64,000 nt of DNA from Bacteroides sp. MSB163 (GCF_036416795.1 NZ_CP143867.1:1240001-1304000); one strand, 5' to 3'; numbered from the stretch's first letter, positions 8,788 through 16,729 are shown. Notes: generated by a model not told the origin, from the letters alone. Made by a program: numbers and translations.

Positions 8788-9066
8788 TTAGTTCCTAAAG
8801 CAAGAACGACTGATATCAAAGTTGCGCCCTTTTTTCTGAGTACAAGTATAACAATCTACAAATATTTGATCACTATGAAACCAATCTGCAGGTGTATATA
8901 CTTGATAACATTGATTTTCACCATTGCCAATTTCACCACTTGCCAACGCTTCCACATTAGCCAATGCTAATTCAGACATAACATCAACTTTTTGCGAAGT
9001 ATAAACACCATATCCTGCAATTGCTGCAAAGATTGCAACAAAAGCCACTTTCATAAATTTCTTCAT
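8788..9066 (-). CDS. NVEALA-family small secreted peptide
   Basis: The 92-residue precursor has Lys residues and a hydrophobic segment (KVAFVAIFAAIAGYGVY, about residues 6-22), then a leader ending in the family motif NVEALA (residues 37-42). A short mature part of about 50 residues with four cysteines (53, 72, 75, 89) follows. The NVEALA family is known from Bacteroidetes genomes as small exported peptides of unknown function, usually beside beta-propeller lipoproteins, which is the case here. Cleavage after the final Ala (ALA before SGE) would fit a signal-peptidase-like cut and release a Cys-rich peptide. It is the first gene of a minus-strand unit that continues into a propeller lipoprotein after a hairpin. 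Family call is firm from the motif; role unknown. Confidence 0.85.
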   Translation of the reverse strand: MKKFMKVAFVAIFAAIAGYGVYTSQKVDVMSELALANVEALASGEIGNGENQCYQVYTPADWFHSDQIFVDCYTCTQKKGRNFDISRSCFRN

Positions 9067-9092
9067 TATTTTTCATTAAATTGTTAATATTA

Positions 9093-9119
9093 TGCATACT
9101 AAGTATGCAATTAAAGCTA
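9093..9119 (-). promoter_or_regulatory. Palindrome and candidate -7 box upstream of the NVEALA gene
   Basis: TGCATACT (9093-9100) and AGTATGCA (9102-9109) form a perfect 8-bp inverted repeat around one base, 26 bases before the NVEALA start. Just upstream on the minus strand TAGCTTTA (9112-9119) resembles the Bacteroides -7 element, one base off TAnnTTTG. The palindrome would lie at or just after the transcription start and could be an operator. A short repeat TAAGAC/GTCTTA lies slightly further upstream. Confidence 0.35.
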
Positions 9120-9204
9120 AGACATTACCCGTCTTAAAAAAACAAGATTCATGCTGCGCTATCGTCACAGCTGAAGCCTTTTTCCCGTTTTCGATTTAAA
9201 TCAC

Positions 9205-9212
9205 TACCTTTG
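9205..9212 (+). promoter_or_regulatory. Orphan plus-strand -7 box TACCTTTG
   Basis: An exact match to TAnnTTTG with no real gene downstream on this strand. It lies 32 bases before a strong stem-loop with a T-run (9244-9297), so it would drive a short untranslated RNA. The -33 side (TTTTCG near 9187) is only a weak match. Confidence 0.45.
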
Positions 9213-9218
9213 CATAGC

Positions 9219-9297
9219 CCTCCTTTCTTAATTAATGGGTTATGGAACAGATGGTACGCCATACTTCAATCAAACGCACTCCATCTGTTCCGTTTTT
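9219..9297 (+). ncRNA. Candidate small RNA ending in an intrinsic terminator
   Basis: A transcript from the TACCTTTG box would start near 9219. It contains a perfect 11-bp stem, GGAACAGATGG (9244-9254) with CCATCTGTTCC (9281-9291), followed by TTTTT at 9293-9297. The loop is 26 bases. The total length would be about 80 bases. The plus-strand 61-codon open frame overlapping it has no protein-like composition. The RNA would lie in the spacer between the NVEALA operon, which reads away from it, and the wHTH gene, whose 3' end faces it. It matches no RNA family I recognise; it could instead be a terminator with a chance promoter-like string. Confidence 0.45.
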
Positions 9298-9463
9298 ATT
9301 GCATCATATCTTATTTCTTTTTGTCAGTATAAGCCACTCGGCTATAATTGGTTGCTACCTTTTTCTAGCTCCCACGTGCTTCAAAGGTAGAATACCCCAA
9401 AAAGAATATCAAATATATTACGACTAAATATCTGACATCAAGACATTTTTAACTGTTGTCAGA

Positions 9464-9943
9464 TTATGTCAGATTTCGTATTTCCTCGTTTTCCTCCGAT
9501 GAAACCGGGATTTTCAGCCAGTAATGGTAATCTCCATTTAGAATGACTGCACCTGCGCACATCTCCACCAAAAAGGCACGCAGCCTTCTGACGGCAGTAT
9601 ATACCCGTTCGGAAGTACCACCACCATCCGGCCACAACACATCGCAAATCTCCGATATGGATAAGTCGCAATTTTCCGCCTTCAAAAAGGCAAGTAGCAA
9701 TGTGGAAGCTTGCCGGGTGATAAATTCCGCCCTCTCTTTACGAAACAGCCGTCTGCTGACAGAATCAAAATGAAGTCCATTCCCTAATGGATAAATATCG
9801 AAGGGAGTTCCCCTTCCGGCAACAACCTTCTTTCCCGTCTCCAATATGGCAGGACAAATGCCTCCACCTGCGATTGCATTCTTCTTAACATAAAAGATAT
9901 TTAAAAAGAACCGCTTTAACATTCCTAAGTCCATGTTTTTCAT
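9464..9943 (-). CDS. Winged-helix (OmpR/PhoB-type) DNA-binding protein without receiver
   Basis: The 159-residue protein has a divergent N-terminal third and a C-terminal winged-helix domain at about residues 70-150. The core TRQASTLLLAFLKAENCDLSISEI followed by LWPDGGGTSERVYTAVRRLR matches the Trans_reg_C layout, in which a W-P step and a V-x-x-x-V-x-x-L-R recognition helix are typical. There is no phospho-receiver domain or membrane helix. It starts 19 bases after the transglutaminase-like gene and is probably co-transcribed with it. As the nearest regulator upstream of the NVEALA operon it may control that operon; this is inferred. Confidence 0.65.
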   Translation of the reverse strand: MKNMDLGMLKRFFLNIFYVKKNAIAGGGICPAILETGKKVVAGRGTPFDIYPLGNGLHFDSVSRRLFRKERAEFITRQASTLLLAFLKAENCDLSISEICDVLWPDGGGTSERVYTAVRRLRAFLVEMCAGAVILNGDYHYWLKIPVSSEENEEIRNLT

Positions 9944-9962
9944 ATATCATCTAACCCGTTAA

Positions 9963-11975
9963 TCAATACCAATAAACCTCCCCTGCTTCATACAAAAAAG
10001 GACGCACATGTTTCCGCCCACTTTGCGAAACAGGACGGATCAGCCACAACGCATTTCGGGGAATATCTGTAAAACGCAAAGGCTTCCCTCCTTCAGTGCT
10101 CGTAACAACTTGCCAACTATCCTGCCACAAGCAAAGTTCGTAGGTCTCATCCTTCCGGTACTCCACATCCAAATACGGGCAAAAGCTCACCTCCGCCAGC
10201 TGACAACATTCTCCTAAATCCAAGTCTGCATACTTTTCATCCAAGTCCATCCTATATCCTGTTGAAGAATAAGCATCCAAAACACAATCTGCCGATTCCT
10301 CTTTATGAGATAAAGGAAGTTCAGTCAACCAACGGACATTCTTCAGCGGCACTTCCCCCGAAGCATTGTTTTTATAGAATTTCAAATCGCCTAGCGCCAT
10401 TCCTTTGGTAGGCAACATCATCCGTACATAACGTACCGAATCTTTGGATTGCACTTGCAGTCGTTGACTGTTCAGCTCTATCCGCTCCGGGAATACACAC
10501 AACGTATCTCCCCATCTACCATACACCTTCCCTCCCTTAAGCACTGTTCCGGTTATGATCCCGTTATTATACCTGTTCAATGGATAAGCCAGTACACCTG
10601 TATACTGTGTAGTCACCATTTCTTCCCGTGTATCCTCCGGATGAAGTATTCGTACCTTCCCATCTTTCTGTACCAATACGGGATCAGCCGCCACTACCAT
10701 CTCCCCGTCCACACAGTACATGGGCAAATAAACAATATCTTTCCCCATTCCCGAAAACAACGCCACATCCTCGGTTATCTTTCCCCAATGAACAGGCTTC
10801 CAGTTATTATAATTCCACACGCACAGATACGCATACTTCGTGCCGGAAGGCACCTTACGCAGCTTTATCCTCACATTCACCGTATCAAAATACTCATGCG
10901 AAACATCTTTCTTCCTTAAACTTCTGAAGGCTTCCGGTATATCCTTAGCGGGCACTCCATCTGCCAGCGGCCCTTCCATATAATATCGGTATGTCTTCCT
11001 GAAAACCTTAGGCAGACGGAAGCGTCCCCAGTATTTATGATAATCCATATTGTTGTAAAGGCGCTTATACTGCCACAAGTCCTGTTCCCAAAAGGGATTA
11101 AAAGGATGAATATCTCCCTCTTCAATCAATACACTCCACGAATGGGAACTTCCCCTATTGGCCCATGCCGGAACGATATCAGTGGCAGCCGCTATACCTA
11201 AAGAAGAAAACAACAATGTGTTATGCCAACATTTGTGCGTGCAAAGTCCATGACGTAACTTCTCTAAGGTAGCAACATCCCATATAGGAATACCGGTGGC
11301 ATGAAATCCCGAATGCCCTATGTAACTATACAATCGTAACAGGGAATCCGCTTCTTCTATCATATTTTTTCCGGGATTGGCAAAAAACTGTCCGTGATGC
11401 CTACTGTAAAATACCTGGCGTGCACTATCCACCAACAGACCGTTTTCCTGGCGATAAGGCAGAATGTAATCACAAAAAGTTTCAAAAGAATAGTTCCGGG
11501 TGTAGACATTCTCTTTCCATACCCGAAATGCCTGCTCAATTTCCGTTATTAACCGGGAAGCTTTAATGGTCTTAATATCAATACACATATCCTTTTTCAG
11601 CTTTTCATTATTATAGCTGGAATATGCATTCCACAGGCTGTCTATCTGCCTTCCCCAGTCTTTACCCTTGGGATACTGGTCGTATATAGACAGAGAATCA
11701 TAATCGTAGGTATGCGACAATGAATCATACATTTGGTAGAAAGGCTGGCAAGCTGCCACAATTTCTTCGTCCACGGCAAAAGCTCCCGGCATATTCTCTA
11801 TAAGAAAACAAGCCGCCTTATACTTCAAACTATCTCCCCTGAAGTAATCCAAAACCAATTCTAACTCTTTCCGGTTCTCTCCGGAAGCGGCTAATGCGCG
11901 TTCTAACGAACTTTCTTGCCGACATGCGACGAGAAAAATCAATACCAGATATAAGGTAAACCTCAAGTTGTTCAT
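9963..11975 (-). CDS. Transglutaminase-like lipoprotein
   Basis: A lipoprotein signal (YLVLIFLVAC, Cys18) precedes a 670-residue extracytoplasmic protein. A transglutaminase/protease core is visible around residues 243-300: GLCTHKCWHNTLLFSSLGI with candidate nucleophile Cys245, then SSHSW with His278, then GDIHPFNPFWE supplying the acidic residue. The C-terminal half is beta-rich and contains segments typical of extracellular binding domains. Such proteins in Bacteroidetes may cut or crosslink peptides at the cell surface. It leads a two-gene unit with a winged-helix regulator. The 288 bases upstream are very AT-rich. The catalytic triad is assigned by eye and substrate is unknown. Confidence 0.65.
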   Translation of the reverse strand: MNNLRFTLYLVLIFLVACRQESSLERALAASGENRKELELVLDYFRGDSLKYKAACFLIENMPGAFAVDEEIVAACQPFYQMYDSLSHTYDYDSLSIYDQYPKGKDWGRQIDSLWNAYSSYNNEKLKKDMCIDIKTIKASRLITEIEQAFRVWKENVYTRNYSFETFCDYILPYRQENGLLVDSARQVFYSRHHGQFFANPGKNMIEEADSLLRLYSYIGHSGFHATGIPIWDVATLEKLRHGLCTHKCWHNTLLFSSLGIAAATDIVPAWANRGSSHSWSVLIEEGDIHPFNPFWEQDLWQYKRLYNNMDYHKYWGRFRLPKVFRKTYRYYMEGPLADGVPAKDIPEAFRSLRKKDVSHEYFDTVNVRIKLRKVPSGTKYAYLCVWNYNNWKPVHWGKITEDVALFSGMGKDIVYLPMYCVDGEMVVAADPVLVQKDGKVRILHPEDTREEMVTTQYTGVLAYPLNRYNNGIITGTVLKGGKVYGRWGDTLCVFPERIELNSQRLQVQSKDSVRYVRMMLPTKGMALGDLKFYKNNASGEVPLKNVRWLTELPLSHKEESADCVLDAYSSTGYRMDLDEKYADLDLGECCQLAEVSFCPYLDVEYRKDETYELCLWQDSWQVVTSTEGGKPLRFTDIPRNALWLIRPVSQSGRKHVRPFLYEAGEVYWY

Positions 11976-12264
11976 TACTTTTTTAATATCTATGTTTTAT
12001 TAAAGAGTTTTATTGAGACCTTTCACGAAAGGCATAGTGTTTTATTTCATAAACACAAACTATAACAACCACAAATATAATAAATAATATTATTATATAT
12101 CCAATAAATCATAAATATATAATTAAACATTCAGATTATACATTAAATAAATTCATATTACAAGCAATAGATTTTAAATACAGCATCAATATTTTACGAA
12201 TTCACAGTTGAAAATCAATTAACCGGAATTATCTTATAACAAGAGTGTTTCATTGCAATACAAA
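11976..12264. other. AT-rich non-coding spacer
   Basis: No credible coding sequence. The stretch from about 12050 to 12180 consists largely of A/T runs with alternating TATATA and is presumably the promoter region of the transglutaminase-like gene. No clean TAnnTTTG box was recognised. Confidence 0.4.
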
Positions 12265-12387
12265 ACCTATCCTCGTTATATCCGGGATGCACCTGCTCCG
12301 TACCTTCTCCACTCACAGGTACCTCTGACCGAAGAAAATACGGCCTTGATACGGAGCAAGTGTATCCCGGATATAACGAGGACAGGT
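12265..12387. repeat. Long inverted repeat, 38-bp arms with 47-bp centre
   Basis: The left arm (12265-12302) and right arm (12350-12387) are reverse complements with three mismatches. Shared blocks are ATCCGGGAT near 12280-12288 with its partner ATCCCGGAT near 12364-12372, and CTCCGTA (12296-12302) with TACGGAG (12350-12356). Short open frames on both strands here are artefacts of the palindrome. It could fold as a cruciform or long RNA hairpin, or be a small dead mobile repeat. The centre is too short for a typical Bacteroides invertible promoter. Confidence 0.75.
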
Positions 12388-12420
12388 CATAATACAATGA
12401 AGAAGATCAAAGCGTTATCT

Positions 12421-12491
12421 ACGCAAAATGACGCAAATGAACGCAAAAATCACAGGAAGCGGGTTGAAGAGATCTATTTTCCATAGATTTG
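12421..12491 (+). promoter_or_regulatory. Three 10-bp ACGCAAA repeats and TAGATTTG promoter for the DUF6266 gene
   Basis: ACGCAAA begins at 12421, 12431 and 12441, exactly one helical turn apart, which fits a co-operative operator. Downstream, TAGATTTG (12484-12491) matches TAnnTTTG and has a TTG about 17 bases upstream. The start codon at 12529 follows after a short leader. Confidence 0.5.
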
Positions 12492-12528
12492 CACAGTAAC
12501 AGAAACAAGTAATTAAAAACACAATATC

Positions 12529-13338
12529 ATGGGAATTATCAACCAGGGCATTCTCGGAGGCTTCTCCGGTAAAGTGGGACCGATAGTAGGGTTCCGCTGG
12601 AAATCAAACTACTATATACGTGCACGCGCCGCCAAAGTCAGCAATCCGCGCACACCGAAGCAACAGGAACAACGCGGTAAATTCGCTACGGCATTCAGCT
12701 TCCTGAAGACTATAAAACCTTTCATACGTATTGGCTACAAGGAATTTACACAGGATAAATCCGCATTCAACTCCGCTATGTCCTACACTCTGAAAAGAGC
12801 CGTGACTGGCAGTGGAAAAGAAATCAAAATAGACTTTGACCGGGCACTGGTTTCTATAGGAACCCTGATACCGGTATTCGAAGGTGCAGCCACACAAGAC
12901 GGAAATAAGATGCACTTTAACTGGCAGGACAACAGTGGCATGGGAAATGCAGAAGATACGGACATAGCCATGTTATTAGTATATAACAAAGACAAAGAAA
13001 CAGCTGTTTACGATACGGAAGCCACCCTACGTTCCACACGACATGCAGAATTTCAACTTCCTTCCGACTGGCAGGACGATGAATTGATAGCCTACCTCAG
13101 TTTTCGCAGCGCCGACGGGAGTTGCGTGGCCAATAGCATTCGCCTGACGGTAACAGTAGACAAAACAGCCCTACCTGCACCGGACCAGGAGGCTTCCGCC
13201 TTATGTACTTCATCAGATCGGATTCCGCTTTATCCAAAACCTAAACAGCCGATCATTAATAACGTACCCGTCAAGGGTCTTACCTACCATACCCTTACCG
13301 GAAAGCCCTTTCAGGGCAGACTGTACGGAACTGGGTGA
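12529..13338 (+). CDS. DUF6266 family protein with extended C-terminus
   Basis: The N-terminus (MGIINQGILGGFSGKVG, then PRTPKQQEQRGKF) is the signature of the Bacteroidetes DUF6266 family, whose function is unknown. Members I recall are about 210 residues. Here the frame runs 269 residues, and the last ~42 (from about 13213) are read antisense to the 3' end of the ATPase gene on the minus strand. That tail (PLYPKPKQPIINNVPVKGL) is low in family character, so the original stop was probably lost by a deletion that brought the two genes together. No signal peptide or membrane helix is seen. Three ACGCAAA repeats and a TAGATTTG box lie upstream. Confidence 0.7.
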   Translation: MGIINQGILGGFSGKVGPIVGFRWKSNYYIRARAAKVSNPRTPKQQEQRGKFATAFSFLKTIKPFIRIGYKEFTQDKSAFNSAMSYTLKRAVTGSGKEIKIDFDRALVSIGTLIPVFEGAATQDGNKMHFNWQDNSGMGNAEDTDIAMLLVYNKDKETAVYDTEATLRSTRHAEFQLPSDWQDDELIAYLSFRSADGSCVANSIRLTVTVDKTALPAPDQEASALCTSSDRIPLYPKPKQPIINNVPVKGLTYHTLTGKPFQGRLYGTG

Positions 13339-14352
13339 TTTCAGATGATATCTTCGCACAAACTCACCGGAAGTCACATTGGCAGCAACATTTTCGGCAG
13401 CTATCGCACGGAGTATCTCACGCTGGCGCTCCGTTAAATCCGCAAAGATGGACTGATAGATGAAATTTTGTTTTCTGATAAGGGAAGCCAGAGCCATTTC
13501 GAAATAAGCCGATGTAGCCGTCCCTCCCTTTTCCGTCAGCAGGAACACCTCATTCATCAGCATTTGCAGGTAAAGAGTGATGCCTTCAAAACTCAGATAT
13601 ATCACTTCCACCAAACCGGCATCTAAAACTTTTCCATACTCACGAAAATGCATTTGGGCAAATTCTATATATTTATCCAAAGGTATACTCTCAAGATGCA
13701 AAGTAAAGGTGCTCTGATAGAAAGGACGGTTGGCACTGTTAAACATATCCAACAGCAAGCTGGGCTCGCTACCGGCAAAGATGAAACGTGCGTTCGGGCA
13801 ATGTTGTATCTGTGTACGCAGCAGGGCCTCCATATTCTTTTCCGCATAATGGTTTATTTGCTGAAACTCGTCAAACGCAACAATACAGGGTTTATCGGCA
13901 GTATTCAGATACGCAAAGATTTCATCTAAAGTAGTATCGACAGAAGTCACACTACCCAAACCTATTTCCAGCGTAGGTTCACCGGTCAGAGCATCTATTT
14001 TCACAGCAGGGCGCAAAGAAGTTATGGTTTGCAAAAAACGATCCAGAAACTTCCTGCCACGCGGCTTCAACTGGTCAATAATGGCATTGACGAAAGCATA
14101 TACAAATTCACGGATAGAGGCCGTCGCAAAGATATCTATAAAGAAAACATTATAATGTTTACTGATTTTCTCCTGATGGAAAGTATGTAGTATCAATCCG
14201 GTCTTTCCCATACGTCTTTGGGCAATCAATACTACATTACGTCCATTCGTCAAATCTTGGACCAGTTCATCGGTTTCCCGCTCACGGTCGCAAAAGTAAT
14301 GACTGCCGGCATAGGCACCTATGATAAAGGGATTCACTTGTATACTCTTCAT
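13213..14352 (-). CDS. AAA+/STAND ATPase of the archaeal-type (PF01637-like) family
   Basis: The 379-residue protein begins with the family layout NPFIIGAYAGSHYFCDRERE. An unusual Walker A follows, AQRRMGKTGL (about residues 45-53), as in the archaeal ATPase family. Walker B is CIVAFDEFQQI and a sensor-like FIFAGSEPSLL follows. The C-terminal ~90 residues form a winged helix (LTERQREILRAIAAEN, then YHLKSPSSVQSALKGL). These cytoplasmic ATPases are common in Bacteroidetes as stand-alone genes of unclear role. The 3' end overlaps the DUF6266 gene by 126 bases on the opposite strand. A minus-strand TATATTTG box at 14376-14383 suits its start. Confidence 0.75.
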   Translation of the reverse strand: MKSIQVNPFIIGAYAGSHYFCDRERETDELVQDLTNGRNVVLIAQRRMGKTGLILHTFHQEKISKHYNVFFIDIFATASIREFVYAFVNAIIDQLKPRGRKFLDRFLQTITSLRPAVKIDALTGEPTLEIGLGSVTSVDTTLDEIFAYLNTADKPCIVAFDEFQQINHYAEKNMEALLRTQIQHCPNARFIFAGSEPSLLLDMFNSANRPFYQSTFTLHLESIPLDKYIEFAQMHFREYGKVLDAGLVEVIYLSFEGITLYLQMLMNEVFLLTEKGGTATSAYFEMALASLIRKQNFIYQSIFADLTERQREILRAIAAENVAANVTSGEFVRRYHLKSPSSVQSALKGLSGKGMVGKTLDGYVINDRLFRFWIKRNPI

Positions 14353-14375
14353 GATTATTCTGCTTTAGATTATTG

Positions 14376-14383
14376 CAAATATA
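14376..14383 (-). promoter_or_regulatory. -7 box TATATTTG for the ATPase gene
   Basis: Plus-strand CAAATATA reads TATATTTG on the minus strand, 23 bases upstream of the ATPase start codon. Confidence 0.5.
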
Positions 14384-14508
14384 ATAATTATATTCGTAAT
14401 AATCATTCTAACTTGCTACGAAACTTTTGGAAATGCGGAAAGTTACTACATGGACAATAGAGCCACCTTTCCCGTATAAAACCGGCAGGTGCACCGTAAT
14501 AAATTCCG

Positions 14509-14516
14509 TAACTTTG
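14509..14516 (+). promoter_or_regulatory. -7 box TAACTTTG for the phosphodiesterase gene
   Basis: Exact TAnnTTTG match, 29 bases upstream of the ATG at 14546. No clear -33 TTTG. Confidence 0.55.
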
Positions 14517-14545
14517 CCATCAGTTAACGTAAAAAACGGAAAAAC

Positions 14546-15451
14546 ATGAAGAAATTTACCATTACATTGGCGCTCTCCATTATGACAGCGCTATTGATTA
14601 CCACTCCTTGCAATGCCAAGGGAAAAGCAAAACATGTCGTATTAATCGGTTTGGATGGTTGGGGTGCCTACAGCGTTCCCAAAGCTGATATACCTACTAT
14701 TAAACAATTGATGGCAGACGGAGCCTATACGCTTGAAAAACGTTCGGCCCTCCCCTCTTCCAGCGCCATCAACTGGGCTTCCATGTTCATGGGTGCCGGA
14801 CCCGAATTGCACGGATATACGCAATGGGGTTCCAAAACGCCTGAGCTTCCTTCACGGATACTCAATCAGCATGGTATTTTCCCTACTATTTTTCAGCTAT
14901 TGCGTGATGCACAACCCAAAGCAGAAATCGGTTGCCTATACGAATGGGATGGTATTAAATATCTGGTAGACACCCTCGCATTAAGTCACTACAAGCAGGC
15001 GCCCGATTATAACAAATATCCCGAAGCTCTGTGCACAATGGCAGAAACATATATCAAAGAGAAAAGACCAACCCTGCTTGCCGTCTGTTTTGATAATCCC
15101 GATCATGTAGGACACCAGGCCGGACATGATACTCCCGAATATTATGCCAAACTAAAAGAACTGGATGCTTACGTTACCCGCATCATTCAAGCCGTAAAAG
15201 ATGCCGGTATCTTGAAAGAAACCATTTTCATTGTCACTTCCGACCACGGAGGCATTGAGAAAGGACATGGCGGCAAAACCATGAATGAAATGCAGACACC
15301 TTTCATCATTTCCGGTAAAAATGTGAAGACAAGCGGTGAATTTCAAGAAAGCATGATGCAATATGATGTTGCTTCCACCATTGCCTATATCTTCGGACTG
15401 GAACAACCGCAAGTTTGGATAGGCAGGCCCATGAAGCAAGTATTCAAATAA
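14546..15451 (+). CDS. Alkaline-phosphatase-superfamily phosphodiesterase/nucleotide pyrophosphatase
   Basis: A cleavable signal peptide (to about residue 25, NAKGKAKH) precedes an alkaline phosphatase superfamily core. VVLIGLDGWG carries the first metal-binding Asp and ALPSSSAINWASM the likely nucleophile Ser in place of the usual Thr. DNPDHVGHQAGH and TSDHGG supply further metal ligands, and HGGKTMNEMQTPFII completes the two-metal site. The 301-residue length fits small type I phosphodiesterases (ENPP-like) rather than alkaline phosphatase itself. It is periplasmic and probably hydrolyses phosphodiester or phosphonate substrates; substrate cannot be read from sequence. It converges on the M16 peptidase gene with only 4 bases between stops. 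Confidence 0.8.
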   Translation: MKKFTITLALSIMTALLITTPCNAKGKAKHVVLIGLDGWGAYSVPKADIPTIKQLMADGAYTLEKRSALPSSSAINWASMFMGAGPELHGYTQWGSKTPELPSRILNQHGIFPTIFQLLRDAQPKAEIGCLYEWDGIKYLVDTLALSHYKQAPDYNKYPEALCTMAETYIKEKRPTLLAVCFDNPDHVGHQAGHDTPEYYAKLKELDAYVTRIIQAVKDAGILKETIFIVTSDHGGIEKGHGGKTMNEMQTPFIISGKNVKTSGEFQESMMQYDVASTIAYIFGLEQPQVWIGRPMKQVFK

Positions 15452-15455
15452 AAAA

Positions 15456-16703
15456 TCAGCGATAAATTAACGTCGACAGATAATCTTCTGCAAACATCTC
15501 ATTCGCCACTTCCAGCAAAATCTCCGGAGTAATTTGTTCAATACGTTGATAAACTGCTTCGGAGCTTTCATACTTATTATAGTGCAGGAAAGTCTTCGCC
15601 ATGCCGAGAGCATTGTTCTCATTATTATCTGAAGCCACACCTATTTGTCCGATGAGTTGCTTCTTCGCAGCTGCGAGTTGTAGCGAAGTCATCTTTGTAT
15701 CACGCAGATTTTTAAGTTCTTTCATCACCAAACGCATACAAGTATCCACATCATCGGGATCGCAACCAAAATAAGTGCAGAAAACCCCAGTATCCGTATA
15801 AGAAGTCAGGTTAGACTCTACATTATAGACAAGGCCACGACGTTCACGCAAGGAAACATTCAAGCGACTGTTCATGCCGGGCCCGCCAAGAATATTATTC
15901 AATAGATAGAGCGCGGTGCGCTTGTCATCGTACGCATTATAGCCACGGCTGCCTATCATCACATGAGCCTGATGCGTATCCTTATGCACCACCAGTTTTT
16001 CGGGCGTATAAAGAGGCGGCGGAGTACGACGGTTATCCACCGTCACCGCCGGAACATCAGCAAGCAGCTTCTCTGCCCAACGGATGATTTGCTTGAAATA
16101 CAGGTTTCCCCACACAAAGAACACCATATTCCCCGGATGATAGAAACGGGAAGTAAACGCAGCGGCATCTTCGCTGTGAAAGGTTTTCAGCAGCTCAGGA
16201 TTCCCCAGGATATTGCGTCCCAACGGATGTCCTCGGAAGATTAAATCCTCAAAATCATCGAAAATAAGTTCGGAAGGGGTGTCTTCATAAGATTGGATCT
16301 CATCAATAATCACTTCCGTTTCCTTCTCAATCTCACGTTGCGGAAAAGTAGAGTGAAAGACAATATCCGCCAGTAACTCGAACGCACGGCCGAAATGTTC
16401 GGTAAGAAAAGCAGAGTAGATCACTGTTTCCTCCTTGTTGGTATAAGCATTCAGGTCACCGCCCACATTCTCCATACGGTTGAGTATATGCCAGGCTTTC
16501 CGCTTCTGAGTACCCTTAAAAATAAGATGTTCCACAAAATGCGCCATGCCCTGTTCATTCTCCAGTTCATCACGGGTTCCGGCATCAACTGCAAAACCAC
16601 AGTAAGCCACATCGGAAAATGACGGTTGGTGAATAATGCGCAAACCATTGGCAAGAGTATATTGATGGTGTCCCAGCAAGGGTAATAGTGCTAACTTCTT
16701 CAT
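15456..16703 (-). CDS. M16 family zinc metallopeptidase (pitrilysin/MPP-like)
   Basis: The inverted zinc motif HFVEH is at residues 55-59 (GMAHFVEHLIFKG), with the third ligand Glu downstream in ETEVIIDEIQSYEDTP. The R/Y motif region (LNVSLRERRGLVYNVES) lies in the second half. The 415-residue length is that of a single-unit peptidase, such as mitochondrial processing peptidase-like or ymxG-type proteins. The start at 16703 (MKKLALLPLLG) is preferred to the upstream ATG at 16784, because a TATCTTTG -7 box on the minus strand (16731-16738) lies between them. No signal peptide is evident, so a cytoplasmic role is likely. It is divergent from the SIS isomerase gene. Confidence 0.85.
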   Translation of the reverse strand: MKKLALLPLLGHHQYTLANGLRIIHQPSFSDVAYCGFAVDAGTRDELENEQGMAHFVEHLIFKGTQKRKAWHILNRMENVGGDLNAYTNKEETVIYSAFLTEHFGRAFELLADIVFHSTFPQREIEKETEVIIDEIQSYEDTPSELIFDDFEDLIFRGHPLGRNILGNPELLKTFHSEDAAAFTSRFYHPGNMVFFVWGNLYFKQIIRWAEKLLADVPAVTVDNRRTPPPLYTPEKLVVHKDTHQAHVMIGSRGYNAYDDKRTALYLLNNILGGPGMNSRLNVSLRERRGLVYNVESNLTSYTDTGVFCTYFGCDPDDVDTCMRLVMKELKNLRDTKMTSLQLAAAKKQLIGQIGVASDNNENNALGMAKTFLHYNKYESSEAVYQRIEQITPEILLEVANEMFAEDYLSTLIYR

Positions 16704-16729
16704 TCTGACGTTTGAAACTAATTGAGGGC

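Noticed and set aside
9242..9427. 61-residue plus-strand protein
   Set aside because: It overlaps the stem and T-run of the small-RNA candidate and lacks a protein-like pattern.
12265..12387. Mpi-type invertible promoter
   Set aside because: The centre is only 47 bp, carries no TAnnTTTG box on either strand, and no serine or tyrosine recombinase gene is near.
13213..14352. Anti-phage defence ATPase
   Set aside because: A STAND-like ATPase alone, without effector domain or partner genes, is not enough to call a defence system.
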